DNA of 64,000 nt from positions 25,526,519-25,590,518 of the forward strand of contig BSYO01000005.1 in the NCBI GenBank assembly GCA_033239525.1. Reading direction: 5' to 3'. Position numbers and translations under genes: made by a program. The stretch is from Nepenthes gracilis. Taxonomy: Eukaryota; Streptophyta; Magnoliopsida; Caryophyllales; Nepenthaceae. The notes below the pieces were generated by a model. That model saw only the letters and a program-made list of their open reading frames with translations, was not told where the DNA came from and did not search any database. Below, one piece after another: positions 1 through 14,880 of this stretch (position 1 is the stretch's first letter; each line of letters begins with the position of its first letter).

Positions 1-155
1 GCTTGAGGCCATACGAAAATATTGGAGTTCTAATGAAGAAAGTTGATCAGCCGGTCTTGTAAGGGTCCAGTAAATGTGCTTCCTATCTGTACACATTTCT
101 CCAAATTTTTGGGATCCAGAGAGACGTTATTGGTCAGTTCGTCGGCTTGGGCTTG

Positions 156-715
156 CTATAGGGATGTTTCATCTCTGTGATCCAGATCGTTTGTCGGGCG
201 ATCCGGAGTGGCCTGAGTGACTTGGGATAGGTAGTAGACAGGCCGATCACCGCCGAACACCTCTCTGATGTCGTGGGCCATAAGAAACTTTATCTTCAAG
301 TGCGTGATGAATGTTACTGTGCCAAAGGCAGCCGGGCACGATCGGCCTAGAATGATATTATATAAGAACACCTCTCTGAATCGTTCATTGGACGAGCACT
401 GGGTCGTTGTCTAAATCGTAGTGGGGCCCTTCGGCCAGTCACAGCTGATTCTTTTTCAATTCAAATTTAAAATAAGTATCAATGTAAGGAAAATCACGTG
501 AACTTTTATTATCAATAAAAATATGTTTTAGTTGGTAATTAACGATACCATCTAAAACGAGAGTGGATACAATTAGAGGGTCAGAGTGGGGAGTCATTAC
601 ATGTGACATATCTTCTTTGCTAAAACTAATGCCATCATCTCTAGCCTTTACCCTTGGTTTCTTCGAAGCGGTACTGAGTTGTCTTATCAGGCCGTCAAAC
701 CAGGTTGCCACCATA
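156..715 (-). pseudogene. Ty3/gypsy retropepsin (protease) remnant
   Basis: Two - strand frames read as the aspartic protease part of a plant gypsy polyprotein. The upstream piece (715-439) has the pattern around LIVSTLVLDG...VLID-type followed by IDNKSS, where active proteases have D-[ST/N]-G-[AS]; the glycine is replaced by lysine, so it would be inactive. The downstream piece (371-156) carries YNIILGRS...THLKIKF, the conserved YNxILGRPxL...xxYHLxxKF block that follows the protease. The frames are separated by stops. The gag remnant lies just to the right, in the expected order for a - strand element. Family placement rests on motif recognition; the Athila/Tat-type clade is a guess. Confidence 0.7.
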
Positions 716-1159
716 TTGACCGCTTCGGCTGTGAGTCAGTTTCTCGACTACTGCTGCTCTGTCCTCTCTTTGCCTGCCTTGTCGGTCCCTTACTCCAGTT
801 TCTGCAGAAATTTGGTCAGGTGTTCCATCCATATGAGTTCTTCAATTTCTTTTTATAGGGTCTGATAGGCCTCTGTACTGTGACTCAGAGATTGATGATA
901 GTGACAATATTTCGTCTAGTCTCCCCCCTCCTGGTTCTTAGCTGACTTTAGTCACTTCAGAAATTTTTTCTTATGAATTTGCATGAAAATGTTAGTCTGG
1001 GAGTCATTCAGGAGAGTTAGGTTTTATGCCCTGAATTCTCTCCTAGCCTTCGGTTGCATCCTGGGTTGCTTCCTTGTATCCTGGTTACTTACATGGTCCC
1101 CATTTCTCTTTCTCCCTCCTGGTGGTCCCTAGTGGGTGGGTCCCCATGCCCGGGCGTTA

Positions 1160-1690
1160 AGCCTCGTTGGCCTCTTCGATAGCCATGTAAGTTTGAATGA
1201 TAGTCTCGGCTTCATGAAATGTCTGCGGATCTTTGTGGGTCAAATGTTTGAAAAACTCACCTAGCTCCAATGTAGAGATGAAGGTGCTTAGCTTCACCTT
1301 TTCAGTCAACCAGGGTATCTAGCAGGCTTCCTTAGTGAACTGAGCCAGGAATCTCCTCAAGCTTTCAATGGGCTCCTGCTTGATACGGGTGAGATACCAG
1401 GGTGCCTTTCCTCCATTCGATTGGAAGTGAACTGCATCAGGAAGCTATCAATGAGCTCCTGGAACATCTAGATTGAATTTGGTGGCAGGTGATAAAACCA
1501 AATCTGAGCGTCCTCTTTTAGGGTTAGTGGAAAGTATAGGCACATGGTTGTCTCACCTAGGTTGTGGAAGCTCAGTAGGTTACAGAAGTGGTCCAAGTGG
1601 TCTATTGGGTTGGTGCTTTCGTCATAAGGCTTCAGGGTCAGCATCTTGAACTTCTAAGGGAGCGGCTGCTTCCAGATCTCCATTGTAAAT
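1160..1690 (-). pseudogene. Ty3/gypsy gag remnant
   Basis: Reading the - strand gives a retrotransposon gag domain: a segment like PIDHLDHFCNLLSFHNL, then MCLYFPLTLKEDAQIWFYHL, then FQELIDSFL, and after a small gap IKQEPIESLRRFLAQFTKEA and an acidic stretch ending in AIEEANEA. This is the retrotrans_gag layout (LxxF...FPxxLxGxAxxWFxxL...F). Stops occur after PPNSI and after TKEAC, and frame changes are needed, so it is a pseudogene. Its pol would lie to the left, partly seen as the protease remnant and then outside the window. Confidence 0.75.
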
Positions 1691-1699
1691 GGTGATCGT

Positions 1700-3300
1700 C
1701 TTAAATCTATGGATTGTCCGGTAGCATCTCCTTGAACATGTGTTGCTATATTTTTTCAACTCGTTCATCTACTCAAGGGGAGACGGTGGCTCTTTTCACG
1801 TTGAGGTAAGTCCTCAACTCTAAGTACTTTAGTGAATGGCAGGCAGCCGGCCGGCTATTACCAATGGTTGGCTAGACGCTGCTCGAGGCTCCCTCACTGG
1901 CTGGTGGACTCTGCTCATCACGTGAGTAGTGGGGGTTTCACTGCTCTAGACTTTCCTACGGTGTCTTGTGGCCAATTGGGCCCTCCAAACGGGATTAGAC
2001 CCCGTCGCTCGAAGCCGATCTACCTGTGAGGTCATCCAGGCATCCTGCCTTCCTAATCGATGCTTTTTTCTCTGGCTCCTTCGTCTGGACGCCGAAGTGC
2101 GTGCGGTGGAGGAATGAGCCCCTACCCCATGCTGACGCACACAAAGGCTCTGGAGTATCTGGGATATATTGCCCACCCGGTCGGCTAGTGCTTACATGAA
2201 TGGTGCCGATCGTTCCTCCTATGGCTACCTATAGAGGGATTGCCACCATGAGGGACGACATCCTTGGCCAGAGCATTCGCGTGGGCTCTGGTATTAACCA
2301 TGTTTACTTCTGTGTGGATGGTGGTTAGGCCTCTTGTTCGCCTTTCCATAGACAATGCCAATGATGCATCCTAGATCCGAGTTGTCGATGAATTTGGATG
2401 CCATTAGGTCATTGGGCAAAACTAAAATGGGTCCCGGTCTTCATACTCTTTGACTTGGATCCTGTATACCACAACTTAAAAAATAAGAGGTCAGAGGATT
2501 AGTGAGATTCGCTTCCTAATATATCCTTCTATACTCAAGTCATAAGTCTTTCTTATGAGATGAAAGATATAATGATAGAATGTATGGGAAACAATGCAGG
2601 AAAGAGGATTTGTGAGCCTGACTCGAAGGTTGAGTTCGGCGTGAAGTGGCTTTTATGGTGGTATGCTCGTGGAGAACAGCTTTAGCGTTAAGGAGATGAG
2701 AGTTATGAAGGGATTCTCGGGAACCTAAATTGACAAAGAGAAGGAGATGGCTTTGGAGAACAGCGCTCGAAGGCTTGTTTGAGTGGAAATGCTAGTATTG
2801 GTCTGTGTATCGAAGACAGTATGCCCTCGGAGTCTATCTCGAGAGCCTTTTATAGCCTTGGGTCATCTCAACCTTGTTTAGGCAGTAAAGTTGGCCGCTA
2901 GCTACTTGGAGTAGATTTGGCAGGGCAGCGTGATGGTTGCAAGTACCATTTAAGGCAACCGTGATTGACTAAATGGATTCCTTCTTTTCTTGAGGAGATA
3001 TTGCACGCGGTGAATGTTGAGATTTTCATTGTGGGAGATAAGCTGAGTTGGGAGTTTTATTTCCTGAAAAAATCATAATCTAGGATAATATTCAGGATCT
3101 TGATCGGTTAATGCAGGTGATTTTCTATCTATGGGAACGGCATTGTGGGCCATCCGGTTTGGGCCATAGTCAGCCTAGGCCACATCCGGTTGGCTAGAAG
3201 ATTACTTCTCGGTTAACAGAAGCGTTGACCGTCCTCTGGTCCAATAGGTCATATTCCTTCTGGGCTGATCGCCTTCTGTGCTGACCCGTTTCTACCATCC

Positions 3301-3305
<5 letters not shown>
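1700..3305 (-). mobile_element. Probable leader and LTR of the left-edge gypsy element
   Basis: No gene is recognised. The stretch sits where the 5' leader and 5' LTR of the - strand gypsy element should be. From about 2466 (TGTATACCACAACTT) it resembles in style the R/U5 part of other plant LTRs, and it ends at about 3305 against a (TA)n run. The second LTR is outside the window, so the ends cannot be proven. Homology to CRK unit C begins just to its right, suggesting this element removed or displaced the unit A first exon. Confidence 0.35.

Positions 3306-3331
<26 letters not shown>
3306..3331. repeat. (TA)n microsatellite
   Basis: Uninterrupted alternating TA of about 26 bp at the border between the gypsy remnant and CRK unit A flank. 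Confidence 0.9.
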
Positions 3332-4619
3332 TCCAATTTGATCTCATATAAAATAAACTCAGTCACAAAATCCCCTGTTCATGTGAGTTTTGATGCTAAA
3401 AATTCAAGTCATTAAATTAATTTTTTTTAGAAAATTAGTATTTACTTTGTATGTGTGACCGCATATGATGATATCTACTTAACGTTTGATTGGTAGATGT
3501 GAGTGTGACAAGAGAAGAAACCAAGACTTGGGCTCCAATTGGCAGGGTTTGAAGAAAAGTCAGACTAGTGTTTTAATCTCCTACGTGACCTATTTTTTGG
3601 GGCGCAGAACCAATTGACTCATAAATTGTGAAGTCAGCTGAAAGCCCAGGCCCCATACACGACCCCGGCACCAACCTATCTTGACCTTGACAATATGTTT
3701 GTTGGATGGAAATTATTTTCACACTTGTTTAATTTTTTATTTTAGGATAAAATTATTATATCCTATAAATACTTAATATTAAAAATAAAAATAACTAATG
3801 TTATTAGAAGATGTTTAGATGCATAAATAAAATAATATATGAATTGAAATACCATTCATAAACAATAAAATAGAGTGAGGAAAAAATTAGAAAATATTAT
3901 TTTATTGTTTAATTTATCACTTCAAATATGTGAAAGTGAGTTGGTGATTAAATTACTAGTGTTTAGTACAAATAAGTAACAATAGAATTAATATAAAATA
4001 AACTTTTACCATTTTCTAAAAAAAGATTCACATACATAAATTAAACATTTCTGACACTACCCTAGCCACCACTCCGTCGCTAGTCCGCACTTATATGTCA
4101 CCAACACACAATGTAAAGTAAATTTATGAGAAAAATTATCACCTGGTCTAAAATTGTTATTGAAAACCATAAATTAACTTATTCTTTTGTTTATAAAGAT
4201 TTTTATTCCAATAAAATTGTTATTTTTAAGGCTGTCTATTTAGTTGATATAACTTTTAATTCTACTCTGCTATGTATATTGTAAGAACATAATACATTAC
4301 ATTGAATAAGTATTTTTATCGGTCACTGTCTACCTTCTTTGTTACCCACAATCATCTATTGTCATTACTGGTTGTCACTGTAAGATACTAAAAATAAAAA
4401 CTTACTATTTACCAAAATCTTATAACAGATTGAATTTATATTGTATGTGTAAACTAATCAACCTCTTAACTTTGCAGAAAAAATTTCCAATCAACAGAAT
4501 AATATATGTATCTCAACACATGATTCTCCAATTAATTATTATCACAAAGCTAATTAGCTCCCATTATTAGTGTATTAAAACTACTCTCACGTATAAATAT
4601 ACCCATACAACCGTTTTCA

Positions 4620-4850
4620 ATGCCAATACCTTACACCAATCAAATCCAAGCCATCACCCCTCAATTATATCCTTCAACACCATCTCCAGAAACAACTTCT
4701 ACAATTTCACTGCCGTTGCTAAAGAGACACTAGAATCGACTTATGGCCTATTGCTCCGCCAACGAAACCTTAGCCGATGAATGTATGGTTACTGTGTCGC
4801 TACTGCCTCAACTGTTGTGATTTGAAAATTCTTGAAAGCTAAAAGCAATC
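4620..4850 (+). pseudogene. Degenerate DUF26 exon remnant, CRK unit A
   Basis: Broken frames read NNFYNFTAV...STYGLLLRQRNLS then CVATAS, which fits the DUF26 pattern GFYN-T...VYGLxLCRGD...CxxCVATA with the cysteines largely lost. The same degenerate block recurs at 41.04-41.24 kb in unit C, within longer similarity between 3.4-6.8 kb and 40.2-42.0 kb. It is a decayed ectodomain exon upstream of the unit A kinase exons. It encodes nothing usable. Confidence 0.55.
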
Positions 4851-6842
4851 ATTCGGTATGAGCGCATGCTAAATTACTCAAACCAATTTATCTTCTTACA
4901 TCTTCTAATTGAGCCTTCTGTGTAATGAGTGTCACATTTTAAGCAACACTAGTTAGAAGAGGAAAATAGAATGATATTATGAACAAGGCAGTGATACTAG
5001 TAGCTGTGAAAAATATCCAAACATGTGTGAATTAACTCACATATATTAAACATCATCAAAACTTAAAAAAATTTAACCTACTAGGCTATAAGTTAATTCA
5101 TTGTAATCTTCATTGTAGGATTTTTTCATCGACATAGAACTCTAATAATATTTCTCTTGTAAGTGATAGTGCTCCCCCCTAAAGTGAATCTCATAGTATC
5201 ACTAACTATAGGCTTTTATCATCCATAGGTTACATCTATACTATTGAAAGGGAAGGCAAAACTTCAGAGTGTTATCTTCCATAAGACTTATGCACAATTG
5301 CTAGTGGTACTTGTTAAATAAATATTTACATTGGACTTTTAAACATAAATCGATTGAGCTTTATCTAAATCAAAAATTCACACTGTTGAGATATGAGTCG
5401 ACGTATTTTTACAAGCAATTATAACCTTTTTAAAATTTTTCATTTAGGATTTTTCGACTCTTACATGTATCCAATAGGTCTGAGCTCAACACATTTTATG
5501 AAAGTGTTGCTGTAGTGCCAACAATAGTGCTAATCTTGGTTTCACCATTTGTAAAGGATGAACCACACATTGGTGGCGAAGATAACCATCCATCATATGG
5601 TTGTCAGAATAAAAATACAAATTACAGCAAGAATTTTATCTTGCCACTTTCACAACACACAAATTACACTTACACATTCCTTTTTCATGACGTCAGTATC
5701 TTAATTTTCTAACATATTGCATAAGAATTTATTTTTCATAAAAATTATTCAAACAAGAGAAAAATTAAAGAGATTCTTACGTGATTTAAGTTAATTTTAT
5801 CCATAAATTTCCATCATACTAAAATCAGGCCACGTTAACATCCATTAGGTATCACTAAAGCCCAAATTTCAACCAAATTAAGAGATAGTGGAACTTTGTT
5901 TTTATTTTCAAAATGGCCAGATAGTGTTTTAAGTTGGGATAAGTCACTCTATAATTGCCATACACTTGTGTATATATCTATATTCTTTGATTTTTTAGTT
6001 GGTGGAATGGAGCTATGCACGAGGCTCAATTGATCTACATTTGAGCAAATAAGGATATTCGGTAAGAAAAATAATCATGTCCTATGTGTGCCTGATGTGA
6101 TGCACATGGCCAATAACACAATAGGAATGCCTCATGCATGCCTAAGATTGTGCTTAATGTTGATAAATGAATTAGCATCGCTCATGCGTGACAAGCAAGA
6201 CACTCATGCAACAATGACTAATACAAGCGCACTTGATGTGCACTTGCTGAGCTCTTGTGTACCATGCTCTACTATATAAGCTCAATTTATTTTCAGGCTT
6301 TGATATACAGGGATTTGAGCTGTGCTACTGAACACCAAAGTAGTGAGAAAGAAAAAGAAGAGAGATAAATGATGAAAAGGAATATTCACTCATTTATTTA
6401 GATTTCAAATCGGGTTCTAATCTCTATCAATGTTGAGTATATTATTCTTGATATTGATAAAAATGTTTTTATCAGTTATCTTCTTCTCTTTTGCTGTTAT
6501 ACTTTTTATTGTTTGAGTTGCTCATTACAAGGAGTTTATCCTTATACTGTTAGATATTTTTGTAACCGGTCTCATCATATGATGGATATTTTATGAACGT
6601 ATTATCTTATAATTTTTTTTCTCATTCTTAAAATGGTTTTTCATACAAAAATTTATATCACATTATTGTAAATTATTGTTTAATATTATATATTATCATA
6701 TCACTTTCTCGTAAATTTAAACAAAGTGTTCAATATCGATCATTATAGAGTTAGTTCTCTACTTCATGAGCAAAGTTTTGGTGGCCGGAACCCAACGTTT
6801 TAGAATTAAACAATAGCATAATTTCTAATTTTTATTAACAAG
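4851..6842. other. CRK unit A upstream/intronic sequence, no gene
   Basis: AT-rich sequence similar, with indels, to 41.2-42.0 kb of unit C; for example the block ending in GAACCCAACGTTTT near 6790 has its counterpart near 41950. No open frame with recognisable content. Confidence 0.5.
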
Positions 6843-6882
6843 TGTTGGTATTAGAAGAGACATGACCGTCTCTGATACCACT

Positions 6883-7183
6883 TGTTGGGTAAAAGGTCTT
6901 TATATTCTCATGCTCTATTCTTTGATTTTTGCATTTAGGGCTTGTGTAGTCAAGGTGGTTGCTATATTTTATCTCAAAATTTGTGTAACTATTTTACATA
7001 GTAGATTTATTGGTAAATTTTGTATCCCGTGATTTTTTTCTTTAGTTGAGAAAGGATTTTCACGTAAAAAAAATGTTGTGCATCTCATGTGTTCTTGTTC
7101 CTATTATATGATGGCTGACGATGACGGGGTTCGGGTATTTCGCTGCTGCCGAATTGAATGGATCCGAGTGTCGAACCCCGACA
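6883..7183 (+). repeat. Left LTR of non-autonomous element
   Basis: Starts TGTTGGG and ends CCCCGACA; about 300 bp, clearly similar along its length to 8882-9189 with scattered substitutions, so the insertion is not recent. Confidence 0.8.
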
Positions 7184-7200
7184 AGTAGTATCAGAGATGG
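7184..7200 (+). other. Primer binding site (tRNA-Met type)
   Basis: AGTAGTATCAGAGATGG directly follows the left LTR. It is close to TGGTATCAGAGC, the usual initiator-Met tRNA complement in plant LTR elements. A second PBS-like motif (GTGGTATCAGAGATAG) lies about 40 bp further on. Confidence 0.65.
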
Positions 7201-8881
7201 TCATGTCTCTTCTGATACCAACAAGTGGTATCAGAGATAGGTTGAGATCGGCCTAGGCCCGGACAGGACTACCTGCGGAGGGTACTGACCGGAAAGGGCT
7301 ACCTACGAAAGTGCTGACTTGTTACCGGAGTGGAGTGAAGCATCGTAAGGGGAAGCTGTCGAGTAAAGTGCCGCAGAAGTGGAGCCGCCGAGGTCTGTGG
7401 CGGTCGAAGTGTATATGGTGTCATCGTGGAGGAGTTTGCCATTTAGTGTGAAATTGAAAGAAACTGTAAAAAGTATAACGAAGTCAGCAGGGTTAAGAGC
7501 GGAGCTGTGCAGGGCCAAGGGTAGAGCTGTGTAGGGTCAAGGGTGGAGCTAGTAGGGCCAACGACGGAGGGCCAAGGGCGGAGCTGAGCAGGACAAATGG
7601 CAGAACCAGTAGGGTCAACGGCAGAGCCAGCAGGCCCAACGGCGGAGTTGAGGTGGCGAAAGCAAAGCAGAATGATTTGATCGCGGGGAAAAAACTGAAG
7701 GGGAGTTGGAGTACTCCAAGTTCAGTGGAGCGAAAGAAGTTATCATTCTTGCGGAGGCCAACACCGGATTCCCAGTTGCGGGGAAGTTGTCGGAAGGCAG
7801 GTGATGACAGTTACCGAGTAAAGAAGAATGTGTTCCCCATAAGGCCGTGAGGAAAAATTTGTTTGGTCTGGTCACTCCCTTATGGGTAACCCAACAAATT
7901 AATTTGTCATCGGAGTATTTTTTAAAGAGCAAATGACGGAGTTCATTTGGTAGAAGTCCGGAGAACAGTCAACAGTCAATGGTAATTGACCGGCGGATGG
8001 CCTGCTGTGGATTCCGGACAACTAGAGGTTGACCGGATGACAGCAAAAGACGGTCAACGGGGAGGTTGACTGGATGAAAGTAGATGACGGTCAACGAAAA
8101 GTTGACCGGCTAAGGCTAGAGAGGAAATCCAGAGAGGATTTTTGGAGAGCATTTTCGGAGTGGAAAATGCTGGAGCACCTTTCAGGAGAGCTTACAGGTC
8201 AACCTATTGACGACTGAGAAAAAAGAATTTACTAGTTGGTGACACTAGTATGGAATCGCTCGCGGATATAGTTGAGTGCATAGTAGCGTCCGGATATATG
8301 GGATGTGCACAATGACGACCGAGGACATGGGATGTTCGAAGTCATTGTCACTGCTTGGAGACCAAGGAAGGCCAGAGGACTCTTACAATGGCCAAAGGGT
8401 ACAGATGGTCCGAGGATTTGACTGCAGCAACGACTAAGGACATCGTGGACAACTGGCAGCAAGTTTTGGACAGTTGGCTCTACAGAGTAGGTGGCAGACC
8501 TGCAGTCTGTTTATCCGTCTGTGCAGGTAGCAGGATTGTAGAGTTGGTGGGCAAAGTTGTTGGCAAGTTGCAGAATAGGTGGCAGGCATTTGTCCACACG
8601 TAACCTGCCTATTGGTTAAAGGTCTTCGGGCAGATTATTATATATACGTATATTGGGCATGCTGTGGTGTAGTGTGGCCAGAGGAAAGCCACCGTGTGTG
8701 TGTTCTTGACACCAAGGAGAGCACGGAAGTCGCAGATGGGTGAGAAGTCACCAAGGGCGTTGTGCGCCGGCCGCATGAGTGCGGGGGTGAAACGGCGGTG
8801 ATTTTTTCACCAACACTTGTAAAATGAGATAGCAGAGAGCACCACAGTGAGGAGAGAAAGAGTGGAAGAAAGAGAGAGTAA

Positions 8882-9189
8882 TGAGTGAAACACAAAGTAT
8901 GAGGTCTTTGTATTCTCATGCTCTTTCATCGGTTTTTGCCTCTAGGGTTTGTATAGTCAGGGTGGTTGCTGTATTCTGTCTCGAAATTTATATAACTATT
9001 TTACTTAGTGCATTTATCTGTAGACTTTGTATCTCGTAATTTTTTTCTTAGTTGAGAAGAAATTTTCACGTAAAAAAAATATTATGCATCTCATGTATTC
9101 TTGTTCCTATTATATGGTGGCTGACAATGACAGGGTTCAGGTATTCCGCTACTGTCGAATTGGATGGATCCGGGTATCGAATCCCAATA
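8882..9189 (+). repeat. Right LTR of non-autonomous element
   Basis: Starts TGAGTGAAACAC and ends ATCCCAATA, parallel to the left LTR; preceded by a polypurine tract. Confidence 0.8.
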
Positions 9190-9359
9190 ATAAGGACTAT
9201 TAAAATAAAGATGAAAAAAACATAAGGGAAACAAAAAATAATGTTCTACTTCTAGTAGTTTCCACGTTTTATGTTTAATCTTTCCCTTGTATACAAAAGG
9301 TTTGGTGCTCGGTGTTTTAAACTTTTAAGCTGATTGAGTAGTTTGATTTGGTTGTGCAG

Positions 9360-11854
<2,495 letters not shown>

Positions 11855-12525
11855 TGAGAGTGAAGGAGAATTAGCTAAGTTCTTGAAACATTAAATACTA
11901 TATAATGATTATCATATATCAATATGGACCCACCCTTGCATTGATGGCGGGCCATGGTTTGTAGTCAAGATAGATAATGTGGCAATGAGTGACTTCTTGT
12001 CTAGAAGTTTACTGCTATTTTGACTTTAGTCATCGAGTATCTTAATTGTATGAATATATCTTTAATCATTTTCTTAATAGGTGAATGATAATGACTTATT
12101 TATCTATTCAAATCTCACATGTATTAATTTGAAGTATACAATAAAGAATAATATTGTTCTTCCTATTTTCATTTTAAATGTGTAATGTTGAGTTATTAAT
12201 ATTATGCTTAATAGGCAGAATTAATGATGAATTTATTAACATTAGATGTGCCTTCTTAGAGTAAGACAACATAGAAATCAGTGAAATTCCAGTTCATTAG
12301 CTATAAATAGAAGATAATAGTCTATATGAAACGAAATAGACCTTTTGGCAACATAAAAATTGTCTACAAAATTTTTCAGAAATGACTATTTTTAAATACT
12401 CATTTGTATCATTATGGAAATTATTAAAAGGCTACTAGAGCTATGCTCAATGTGCTGAACTCCTAGTTTGTGCTAATTCAAGGATATAGAAAATCAAAAA
12501 TAATGGAGAAGGACACAATAACACT
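11855..12525. other. 3' flank of CRK unit A
   Basis: Non-coding sequence similar to the 3' flanks of unit B (from 22451) and unit C (from 44632), including a shared CCATGGTTTGTAGTCAA block. It is interrupted at 12526 by the copia LTR. Confidence 0.6.
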
Positions 12526-13256
12526 TGTTAAAATTAAAAGCTTGTTTGAACCGTAAAAAAATACGTGATAGACGATATCAAGCACACAATAAACAATCAA
12601 GAACAATAAAGACACGATTTTTACGTGGAAAACTCCATATGAAACGAGGGAGAAAAACTACGGCATACAGAGTCCAAAATTTTCAATAGCAGCAGTTGAT
12701 CGGTTACACAAACCCCAAATCACAAGAATCAATATCAACTAGTTTTGGACAGTCCGTACAAGAAATATAAAGAAAAAGAGTAGAGATAAAACCCGGTAGA
12801 TGTTCTTCACAACAACAAGAATCTCGTACGTGGGATCACCGAAGACTGGAACTTAATTGAAAACCCAAACGGAGGCTCAATTATTCCTCTTGTTCTTCTT
12901 CTCTCTCTTTTCTCTCTTTTTCTTCTCTAGAACGACGCTCAGAATTGATTCAATTACCCTAAAAGGGCAAAGTCGACATTTTATATCATTGACGCGCGCT
13001 CGAGCGCCTATCGAGCGCGCGGCGAGTGGGACACATTCTGAAAAATCCACTCGAGCGCCTATCAAGCGTACAGCGAGCGGTGTACATTCTGAAAAATCCG
13101 CTCGAGCGCATATCGGGCGCACAGCGAGCGGCAGCTATTCTGGAAAATCCGCTCGAGCATCTGTCGAGCTCAACTTGATCTTTCTCCATGCGGATATGCA
13201 CCTCCACCCGCCACATCAAGTGGGTATGGGCCCACATGGGAGTGACCCATAACCCA
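12526..13256 (-). repeat. Copia 3' LTR
   Basis: 731 bp, TGTTAAAATTAAAAGC at the left end and ATAACCCA at the right. It contains three ~51-bp CTCGAG-rich tandem units (12999-13150) next to a TATA-like GATATAAAAT. Confidence 0.9.
12999..13172 (-). repeat. ~51-bp GC-rich tandem repeat in the copia LTR
   Basis: Units start at 12999, 13049 and 13100, with a partial one at 13151. Each has GCTCGAGCGC, a second CGAGC, GCGAGCGG and ATTCTGAAAAATCC. In transcription direction they lie just upstream of the probable TATA box, i.e. in U3. The right LTR carries a rearranged set at about 17799-18000. Confidence 0.85.
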
Positions 13257-13268
13257 ATAAACTTCCCT

Positions 13269-14880
13269 TCATGACTGTGTGGGGCCATTCATCATCATCC
13301 CGGTAATTGAACAACAAGTTTCAAGCTTTCCCTTTTGTAATGCCTTGGTCATCATATCTGATCCATTTTCCTCGGTCCCAATCTTTTTCAGCACCAACGA
13401 ACCCGTGTCAATAACATTCTGCACCCATTGATACCTCACATCAATATGCTTTGATTTGACGTGAAAAGACGAGTTCTTACTAAGATGAATCGCACTTTTA
13501 CTGTCGCAAAATAACACATACCGTTTTTGCTTGAGACCAAGTTCCCGAATGAATTTCTTCATCCATAGCATCTCCTTGCTTGCCTCTGTAATAGCAATAA
13601 ATTTTACTTCAGTAGTGGAGAGAGCAACACACCTCTACAATCTCGATTGTCAGGAAACAGCTCCTCCTGCAAACATGACTAAATATCCCGAAGTAGACTT
13701 CCGTGAGTCAACATCACCCACCATATCTGCATCAGTATATCTAACCAAAATGGGTACGTTGCTTCCAAAGCACAAACACTGCTTAGAAGTTCCTCGAAGA
13801 TACTTCAGAATCCATTTTACCGCGGACCAATGCTCTTTACCGAGATTTGATAAGAATCGACTGACAACTCTAACAGCATAAGCTATATCTGGTCTCGTAC
13901 ACACCATGACATATATTAGGCTACCCACAGCTGAAGAATAGGGTATGCCTTTCATATGTGCTTTTTTATCTTCGGTAGAAGGACATTGACGAGTACTTAG
14001 GTTGAAGTGATTGGCCAACGGTGTACTCACTGATTTTGTCTTTTCCATGTTGAAGCGTTGAAGCACTTTCTCCACGTAGCTCTCTTGTGACATCCATAGC
14101 TTCCTTGATTTGCGGTCGTAAAAAAATTTAATTCCTAGAATTTGCTTCGCCAGTCCCAAATCCTTCATAGCAAAGGACTTCCCAAGCTGTTGCTTTAACT
14201 CCGTGATCCGAGAAATATTACGTCCAACAATTAGCATATCATCCACATAGAGCAAAAGAACAACAAAATCATCCTCTGAAAAAGTCTGAACAAAAACACA
14301 ATGATCCGAGGTCGTTTTTTGATAGCCCTGATTGACCATGACAGATTCAAACTTCCTGTACCATTGCCTTAGTGCTTGTTTCAAGCCACACAGACTCTTC
14401 TTGAGATGACACACTAAGTTCTCCTTCCCATTGACAAGGAATCCCTCCAGTTGCTCAATGTAGATTTCTTCTTCAAGGTCACCGTGAAGAAATACTGTTC
14501 GCACATCCATCTGTTCTACTTCCAGGTTAAGAATAGTAGCCAACCCGAGCACCACTCGAATGGAAGACATCTTTACCACTGGTGTAAATATCTCGTCAAA
14601 GTCAATACCCTTTCGTTGATTGAAGCCCTTCACAACCAGCCTCGCTTTGTACCTCGGTTGTGAGCTGTTTTCATCTGTCTTCAATCTGAAGACCCACTTG
14701 TTCTTCAATACTCTTCTTCCCTTTGGCAGACTTGTCAACTCAAATGCGTGATTTTCATGCAGCGATGCCATCTCTTCTTTCATAGCTTCCATCCACTCCG
14801 CCTTGTGTTCATCCTCCATTGCTTCCTCAAAGTATTCGGGCTCTCCTCCGTCTGTGAGTAACACATACTCCTCGGCCGAC
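13269..14880 (-). pseudogene. Copia reverse transcriptase / RNase H
   Basis: The long frame 14864-13650 (404 codons) carries the copia RT: WVFRLKTDENS, ARLVVKGFNQRKGIDFDEIF, the catalytic YVDDMLIVG, and the TRPDIAYAV...LKYLRGT region. The RNase H continues in a second frame (13571-13269) with CDSKSAIHLSKN and SKHIDVRY. A frame break near 13600-13650 separates the two, and a stop interrupts the sequence upstream of 14864. The family normally has RT and RNase H in one frame, so this copy is dead for that product. It would have acted in cytoplasmic virus-like particles to make element cDNA. Confidence 0.85.

Larger units (their letters stand above)
6843..9189 (+). mobile_element. Non-autonomous LTR retrotransposon
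   Basis: Two ~300-bp direct repeats (6883-7183 and 8882-9189) flank a 1.7-kb interior without gag or pol. A Met-tRNA-like primer binding site (AGTATCAGAGATGG) follows the left LTR and a purine-rich tract (about 8852-8880, GAGGAGAGAAAGAG) precedes the right LTR. Left flank ACAAG (6838-6842) and right flank ATAAG (9190-9194) look like a 5-bp target duplication with one change. Unit C at about 41.99 kb shows the corresponding unfilled sequence. A 40-bp extra piece (6843-6882) left of the LTR is part of the insertion. It resembles LARD/TRIM-class elements; the interior contains only short unassignable frames. Confidence 0.8.

Noticed and set aside
2466..3305. Complete gypsy LTR at the left edge
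   Set aside because: Only one copy is in the window, so its limits cannot be confirmed; kept only as a low-confidence feature.
12521..12525. Target duplication for the 12.5-18.1 kb copia element
   Set aside because: ACACT on the left and ATAGG on the right do not match, so no duplication is claimed; the ends may have been altered later.
12857..13288. Frames with repeated Arg/Ala/Ser blocks on both strands
   Set aside because: They read through the CTCGAG tandem units of the copia LTR; LTR sequence, not genes.
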